From Balanoglossus misakiensis (lineage: Eukaryota; Hemichordata), in NCBI GenBank assembly GCA_040954595.2, contig CM082596.2, positions 7,378,001 through 7,442,000 on the forward strand: a DNA stretch of 64,000 bases, written 5' to 3'. Shown here in pieces: positions 12,801 to 21,400 of this stretch. The notes beneath the pieces are model-generated. The model saw only the letters and a program-made list of their open reading frames with translations. It was not told the origin of the DNA and searched no databases. Position 1 is the first letter of the stretch, and every line of letters starts with the position of its first letter. The position numbers and the translations under genes are program-made.

Positions 12801-15800
12801 ATTTGATTGAGTTCTCGCTCAAAAGACAATTTACGTCTGAACATAATTGAACGGAAAAAAATACACGAAATATGAATCACTTTGTAAAATAAGTACACGG
12901 GTTATTTTTTACATCATGTTTGATCTGTCGATATTAATTCACTTCAAATGATTTGGGGGATGGATACCCGTACGCATTGCCATGGTTACGGCGCGAGCGA
13001 AATGAGAACTTAACAATGGGGAAATATTCGTTCATCATTTCCATTATCATCCAGACATTTGTAATCGGATATGGAAAGTTTCAGGGCGTAGAGGATACGA
13101 GGTGAATGAAATCTCATAGGCATGGACGATCATACAGATATTTTGCCATCGACATAACTTCTGTATACAGTCAGAACAGTGGGCGCTCTCTGTCAAGCCG
13201 AACAATACAGCGAAACTAAAGAAAGCAATAACAACTTATATTGTGGGCAGTGTGCAGTCGACTCCAAAAAAACACCACAGTTGTGCCGAGGTGGCTTTGT
13301 AAAAACAGAAAACCAAACATGTTGCTACTAATACAAACGATAACCTTCAAAACTATGTCAAGGTGACCAAGTGAACCGAACCAGTTTCGATCTATACACG
13401 CAACCTGTGTCTAATGTATGTTTGGGAAATACAGAAAAATGTCAACCCCGAGAAATACAATTCAATCTGGCCTGTATGCAAAGCACGCGAAAGTCTAGTA
13501 AACACAACGTGTTACACACTCAATAACCAGCATTCCAAGTACACGTCAAATACCCCAATGCATGCAATACAAAAACCCCACGACCAAAAAATCATCGCTC
13601 ATACAATTCTACCTGAACATCACCTGGCCACTGTAAATGACATTTTTACTATACTGACACATGCTGTTCTTGATAAAGTTGTCAAAACACGGAGAGCTAT
13701 TCTTTAACTCCAAGAGCCAAGTTAATAAAAATGTCAGCGCTATGAATAATTGGCTCTGGATGAATGTGATTTGATATTGTTCAGTTGGTCTTGGTGAGTT
13801 GAGTCGTGTTTCTATTCAGACTGTTAAACAGCAACATCCAGATTAGGATTTTTCCCCATTTTCGATTTCTGTGTCACACATGACCACTTTAGGAATGCCA
13901 CTCTTTAATATAGGCCCAAATCCATTTTTTCAATCCTATATTCGTCTTTGTGTGCATTCTAGTTATTTTCACAAAGACAACGATGATGATGACGACGACG
14001 ATGATGATGATCATGATCATGACCACCACCGTGACAACAACGACGACGACGAATAACATAAAGCCCTTTAAAAAGAAAACTAACACAAAAACTTACCCTC
14101 CGTGTTGATATCGGACCTCGAAGTCTCGCTGCTCCCCGAACTGATGCTGAGAAGTTCAGCATTTCCTTTCACAAAATGGTTATACATCTTTATCCTCTTG
14201 GACCAGGTCAGCCCCGGGTGGCGAACAGTGTTCTTCAGCCGTCGCCTCGCGTTGGCAAACCAATTTGACACCTGTGTAAATACAATCACACATGTACAAA
14301 TGACACCCCAGTCCAAAATTCCGGTCAAACACGCACGCACAGTAAACAGACAGGTACTCGAAAGGGCAAGGTCGCTCACTTTTGACATTGTTTGGGTTAT
14401 TGTGGTTTCTTTTGTTGTTTCGGTTTTCTGACCACTGAAAACACGCCCATGTGGACGGAACGTGTGAATACGGCTATACAGCACAGATATTTGTAACGAT
14501 CAAAAATAAATGTTGGTAGTATTCGTGTACTATGTCCTAGCTGCAATAATTGTAGCCCCGGTGGGCTGGTTAGGTGGCTGGATCGTGCGACTCGCGCGAG
14601 GCCCAACCGCGCGAGCCCGCATCGCCCCTCAGAGGTTACCCATAATCCATCGCTGCTCATCTGCAGCATCCCTCAAAGGTTACCCACAATTCACTGCTCG
14701 CCCGCATCGGCCCTTAGAGGCTACCCACAATCCATCAGTGCTCACCTGCACGAGAGTCATGTGCGACCCCAACGCCAGCAGTATCTTCTCCGTCTTGGTT
14801 GGGTACGGGTTGTCCTTGTGTTCATACAGCCAGGCTTTGAGTGGCTTGGCCATGTCTTGCAGGGTTTGCCTCTTGTGTCTCACCCTGTCTTGTATGTGTG
14901 GTCGTCTGAGAAACGAAGAAAACCATCGGAATGGGTTAAAGGTGAACGATTACCTCTAATTTACATATGCCTATATATGGACAAAATGGTATGTCTAAGT
15001 CTTCAAATGACCATGTGGTGGCGTATAAAACTCTGTATTGACTATACAAATGTATTTCAATATATTATGGTAACAATGGTTAAATTTGCATAGATGGTCG
15101 TATACATGTCAGTGTACCACTAAACATAGGTACACAAAATCGAGACCCTCTCTATTTCTAAGCTTCGGTTGCGCGCGCACGCACAGAGCAACCACAGCTG
15201 CTTCAAGCTTAGAAGTGGCCGACAGGCTCTTGACGTTTACGGGTAAATTATCGTCAGAAGCCGATGCTTTATCTCGGACCTTATCTCAAATACTCGTCAA
15301 CCTGAAGGGTTTCTGAGATAAACGTTTTGAGTTCGGCCGTCTCAAGTTCAATGCGCGTAGAGTTTACCTTTCCCCTCCTTTAGAAAAAAAAAAGAGCAAA
15401 TATTTCGCTCGTCACGTCTTTTGGTTCCTTGCCAAATCTGTCACGGAAAGCGTTGCAGAGGCTGAGATAAGGGTAAGTGGTCTGTGGCGAGAGATTGGCA
15501 GGGGCGATTGTTGCGTTTGAAGGCAAACACGTGGTGCAGTATTTCAACCATTTCAGAGTAACTTCACCGAAAGACTGTGCTTCACCGCACGAAATGCAAC
15601 TGAAGCTGTTTATACAAACGCGCACTAAAACTACTCCTCGCTCCCTTTATAATGTTGCTTTCACGAAGCTCTTGTTTGACCAGCGGTTTAAGAGCACACG
15701 CGTTTTCTTCGAGAAACGGGTTATGACGGATAAGGGGCCGTGTGATGAAAAACGGTTACAAGAATAGGTATGACTAAGCTGGAGATGGACTGACGCGTGT

Positions 15801-18367
15801 TCTCTTTAATAACATACAAGGGTTTTGTACACATCATATCCAATTATGCTCTAAAAATAGCACACTTTGCGGTGTTTTGTTGAATTATAGATTTTTGCGG
15901 AAATCCGCATAAGGCGGTCTACCTTTTGCGTGGTTTTGTTTCGTCTATTCGACTTCTATCGGGCGCGGTCGGCTGTTCGTTGCTGCTTGCGATAATTGAA
16001 ACCGGCCACGATACAAAGGCTGGCGGTCGCTCGGATGTGACGAATTTGACGGGGGGGGGGGGGATCTCGCTTAAGCACACAATCACACACCGCAGAATCA
16101 ACGGCCGACCTTGAGCGGTATGGATGGAGGTAACGCCAGGATAGTTTGGGGGTAAACACGGACAGGCGGTAGCAACGAAGACTCGCTTGCTTTTCAACGG
16201 AAAACATTTAATGCGTCCGATAGCAAAAGGATACTCCACGACGCGTTTGAGAAAATACTGTAAATTAACATATACATGTACTGTTTATTTTCGCGAGCAA
16301 TTAATTTTCGCCAAATACGCGAGAGCCAAAATAGCATGAAAATAAAAAGTCGCGTAAATTGTTTTTGAAGATAAAAATGCAGTGAATGAAATATGAGAAC
16401 GCGAAAATTAATACTCGCGAAACAGTGGCCTCTCTCGATATCGCGAAAAATTTAACTCGCGAAAATAAAGTGTTTTACAGTATCACTGCAGAATAAACTC
16501 TTCCTGTACATCCGAACAATTATGAATATTTTGCGGGTGGCAGCGGTCAGCTTGCTAACACAGTTATTTATTCCTTTGTACAATTACTGCCGACCTCATT
16601 AACATCTAAAAGAGACACTTCACATCGCCTGAAACCGAATGACGTCACACATCCCTCGGTTAAAATTAGCCCTTGACGTTGTGCCCTGATAATACGCACT
16701 TAAAAATCGTTATGGTTTTTCCTGTATACCCATAATCAATATTTCAAGAGAACTTTGGGGTTAAAACCATTTGTTATCAAATATTGACCGACGTATAAAG
16801 TACACTGGCCGTTTCTACATAGCCTTCTGGTTCCGTTTCGATCTGAGAGCTGACAGTTGCATTTCGAGTCAGCTCTGCAGGCGTTGCGCATGCGCACGTC
16901 TTTTCTCCAGGAGTACCTGTACAACCTGATATTGCCGTACAGTTTTGAGAGCCTGGATCTCAAGTAACACCTTATATTAACGTGGTACATGATGAAATTT
17001 GGCAGCATCGCTGAATATCACGACAAGTGACGTGTCATAGGTAACCTTGGGTTCACTACGCGACTATTTTTACAACAGGCGTGCGATCGAGATGTGATAG
17101 CCAGGTGATCTGAAAACTGAAATAATAAAATCATGGCCGGGTTGTCATTTTTACGCAACAATATTCCCCAGGGTTCGGTCTGTCTTTAATAGCTAACGAC
17201 CCCAGATTGTTTGGCCATTTCAAAAGCATGTCAATGCAGCAGACAATGCCGGTAATTAATATAATAGGTGGAAATACACACGCGACATTCGTGTTGTACA
17301 TGTCTTGATCATTAAAACTATTATCAGCCAATTCCATAGTGTCGGTCAATGCATTGTTCGATACTGAATACAAAGCAGCCTACAATGCAATTGGGGAGTG
17401 ATTAATTGAACACTGCCGGCAGAGCATATTATTTTATCGTCGACATTTTTTGTAGCAATGCGGCATTAGACAGACACGAAAAAGAAAGAAAATATTCTTT
17501 CTGACATTTTGACAAAACGCCGCTGATTTGCAGAATAGCAGGCGGCAAAACGGGACGGACAGTTGCACAAACACACTGACAAGTACTTAGCATGAATGAA
17601 CACATAGGAAACCGAAGTCTCACACTTTTGCCAAATAAGTCAGGCTTGTGAAAAGCGAATAATCTCTGCGAATAAATATTACAATATGTGAAATTCACAA
17701 GACGCCGTTCGCTGAATGTGGCCACACTAGAAAACATAACCATCTCAGTGTCGACATGGGTTCTCGTGTCTCCGGCCACCGACCCTGATTTTCGGTCTCC
17801 GACGAGAAAATATATTTCTGTTCCTGACCGAGCCCATTTTTGTCAAACAGCGCCTTCTTTGGGCTGCCATTGAACATCAAGATGGCGCAACAGCTGATGG
17901 TTTCATCAACTCGAGGCCGGAGGCTTTCCAATTCGTTTGTCATTATTACAAGGTGGGGCCATTATTAGTTAGCGGCATTTGGGGATTAACTGCATTAAAT
18001 AATCAGTGTATTAAATCACGGGACATAGGTGGTTTAGATTTTGTAAAATCAGTCTTGCGCATATACACTGTGTTCCTATTACACCCACTGACTGTTGCTA
18101 CTTGTACTACATAATGACATCCATACGTCGGTTTGACCTTGTAGACTAAGACACTTGTTCATAAGGTAGCACGATTATTATAGGTACGTGAACTTTTAAA
18201 ATAGGAGAGAGGTGAAGGATATTTCATTTACTTCGTAATACACGCACGTTTGCTACGCAATTAACTTTGCGAATATTAAACACGTCTAAGCTTAATTAGA
18301 ACAGTTTTCTTTCAAAGAAGTAATATCATATCGAAGTTAGTAACAGAATCTATCAAACTGTCTGTTA

Positions 18368-18422
<55 letters not shown>

Positions 18423-21400
18423 CATCCAAATATCTACCACAGACAAACCACAGCGATGCAGTACTCCAGACAATAGTGCATGCATTTCTCATGATTAATT
18501 TTCCAGCAAGTGACCTCTACATTTGAATATGTCCAGCAAACTGCACGTAGGAATGTTTCCACCAACCGACCGGTCACTCAAGTGGCCACCGGCCGCCAAA
18601 GGGGTCGTTGACCTCGGGAACGCCAGGAGGCAGGCGATAGCCGAGTGGACCAATCGAAAGAGCGATTATCAGCAAATACAAAAAAAAATCAAGCTAGAAG
18701 GTCAAAGCAGGACAATGTTAAATGAATTCCTTTAAAAACTGGGTACAAGAATCCCATGCTGGTCCCTTTCAACTGAGTTAAATGGCGACACAAAAACCTC
18801 GGGGGCAAAACCCCAGTATTGCTGCTCGGTAAAACGGAAATGACGTATTCGGGGCGAAGTTTGCATACGCTGAACAAATACAATAAAGCATCACCGACAT
18901 TTACAAATCGTCGACTGAGCAAATATTGTTACAAATGTACATATTATTAGAGGAACATTTCCCGGCGTTTATGGACATAATAATTTTGTGATAACAAACT
19001 CTCCAGATGACGTCACGCGCTTGACCGAGGCCCGGGAGGACGCATGCGCTCAAACAGGTGTCACAATGTAACCGTATTCATTTTCGTGATGCTGCGTTGC
19101 AAATTTCATTTGGCCTTTTAAGTTTTAGCACAACACTTCATATAATCGTAAAAAGATCAGTTAAGTGGTAAAAATGGCAACATTTAATAACAATCGACTT
19201 TAACGTGGAAACCGAAGATGTACAAGAGTTTGAAAACGTTTACATTCCGTTTCAGAGACACGTCTTTCAATGTTTGATTAAGTGGTGCAAATTCCGTGTG
19301 AAAGCAGACGGATAGAATACTCGTAGAGTGTTAGTGGTGGCGCGTTATGTATTTCCAAAGCGACAGATTGTTCAAATTGACTGCCATCCACTAAAAACAC
19401 GCACAGGAATATTCAAGTCACGTATCAAGGTCGTTTTTGATCAATTTCCAAACACAAACACATAAACGATCGGTTGCGAGAGGACCGCAGGGGCGTTTCT
19501 CGGATACGCGCGCAATGCATGCCAAACTCGGTCGGTAATATCGCTGTCGTTGTGACAGGCTGTTGGCTTTCTCGGGGGTTCCCAACACAGCCTCGCCAGA
19601 ATCGGGTCGCACACAGGTAAAGTGGAAGGCGGGCTTGGCAGCATCAAACGAACCGAGCTCTAAGCGCGGCACGGTACTTAAGTTTTTCGCTTATTTATGC
19701 CATTTTTTTTGCCCAATCTAGGTAATTCTATGCGAAGTATGTCAATTGTCGCTGGGCGGATGAAGCGAGGTTTGCCGCGCTGCATTGAAGAATGCAGTGC
19801 CCTACTCCACGTCGAGCGACCCGGCCTTGGAATACCAGGGTTCCCGTTGCTGCCGCGACTGCGGAGTGCTATTATTCGCAACGCGCCGTTGCCATGGAAA
19901 TGGCACTCTGAAAAACAACACGGCCCAGGTGTCTCCTTAGAAACCGATGAGGTTGCGAACGGCAGGACGTGTTCCACAAAATGAAGTGTTCTTTATTCGC
20001 AGACACTGACTGCAACGAGGAGGAATTGTGTGGTGCCACCCGCGCTTGTCGTCCTCAAAAATGAATTAGTTTGAATAAAACGATGCCGGAATCTCACTTG
20101 CAACACGTCCCGCTCCCGCCAAGCAAAGTAAAAACGGCTGCCTAATCACGACCCGGCCATCTTGTACAGATAGACAAGTGACCTGTTAATAGTCTACGAT
20201 AGCACAGCGACCACTCAGAGTCTCCAAGCAAGCTATGCCCCAATGGAATCACCAGGGCAAGTGTATTAGGTGCGAGCAAACAAAACACGTGCATTTCTAG
20301 TCGTTTCTGTTCGACTAACAAGTTCGTGCTCTGAACAAAAGTAAGCTTACTAATAATACCGCATGTGCGAAAATATCATTACAGTGAAACCTGTCTATAG
20401 TGGCCAGTCAAGGGGCTTTCCTAAACCGGCCTTTATAAACAGGTGGTCTTTATAGACAGGTCAATATTAATGTTACATTTACATGTAAATTGCACAGGGA
20501 CTGTAGCAAAGTGGCCACTTACACAGGTTTGACTATATGATAAATTTCACCAATCTGTTGCTTTTTAATTGTGCGTGTGTCAACGACAATATTGCGCCAT
20601 GACTTTTTCGCTGACACAAATAAGAATCATTGAACGTACAGGGGTTCATCCCCACACTACAAGCAATAATCCAGCCAGAAATGTCCCTGAAACATTTCAT
20701 CTGTTAACCCCAAAAATAGGTGCCTTCGCCAAATCCTATGTTTACAGAGAATAATGCGGAGTATTGACACACACGGAGAAGGATATTAAAACCTGTCATA
20801 TATGTGTCTGTGTAAATTAGACTGCGGGTGATTGATGCGTGTGGCTAATATTGGTCGTAACAATTTTTTTGTCAATTATGAAACAGATGTTGAAATTGAC
20901 AGGGGTGATTTAAAGCAGGGATTAAGTCCACGGTTGCGATGCACTCAGTTGAGTCGCTCACTGGGACAAGAAGATTTTTTCTCCCTCCACCCCCCACCCC
21001 CCATAAGCAAAGTCCATTGAATCTGGCGTATTGGTGTTAAATTGATTTTTTGGGGCTTATAATGTGTCCAATTTCCGGTTTTTGACTTAGGTAAACACGC
21101 CAAAGTAAAGTTCAGATACCGTATGGAAATACACATGTATGAATAATTATAAGGGGGTCCTAGTTGACCTCAATGAAAAACACGCCTTAGCACAAACTGG
21201 TGCAATATATCATACGATGTCACCTTCAACAGGGGGGTCTCAAAATCTTTGCAGTTTACGGACCTCTCCTTTTTACGACGTAATATGGCCGACTTACCCC
21301 GCTGCTTTGCAAAACCTTTTCACAAATCTCGGGAGTTAATTCACAACAACTGTCTACCTTTGCAGCTCTCGTGACCTCTGGGAATTCGTACCCGTGAATT

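Larger units (their letters stand above)
11067..14096 (-). other. mkx intron 3
   Basis: 3030-nt intron. It carries one copy of the TCTCGCGAGA repeat family (12254-12325), a TAGAGGGC core at 11736-11743 and the triplet repeat near the exon 3 donor. No additional exon was recognised: exon 3 ends and exon 4 starts in compatible phase without one. Confidence 0.75.

Noticed and set aside
14510-14959. 149-codon plus-strand frame over mkx exon 2
   Set aside because: It is the antisense shadow of the homeodomain exon and the GC-rich tandem repeat.
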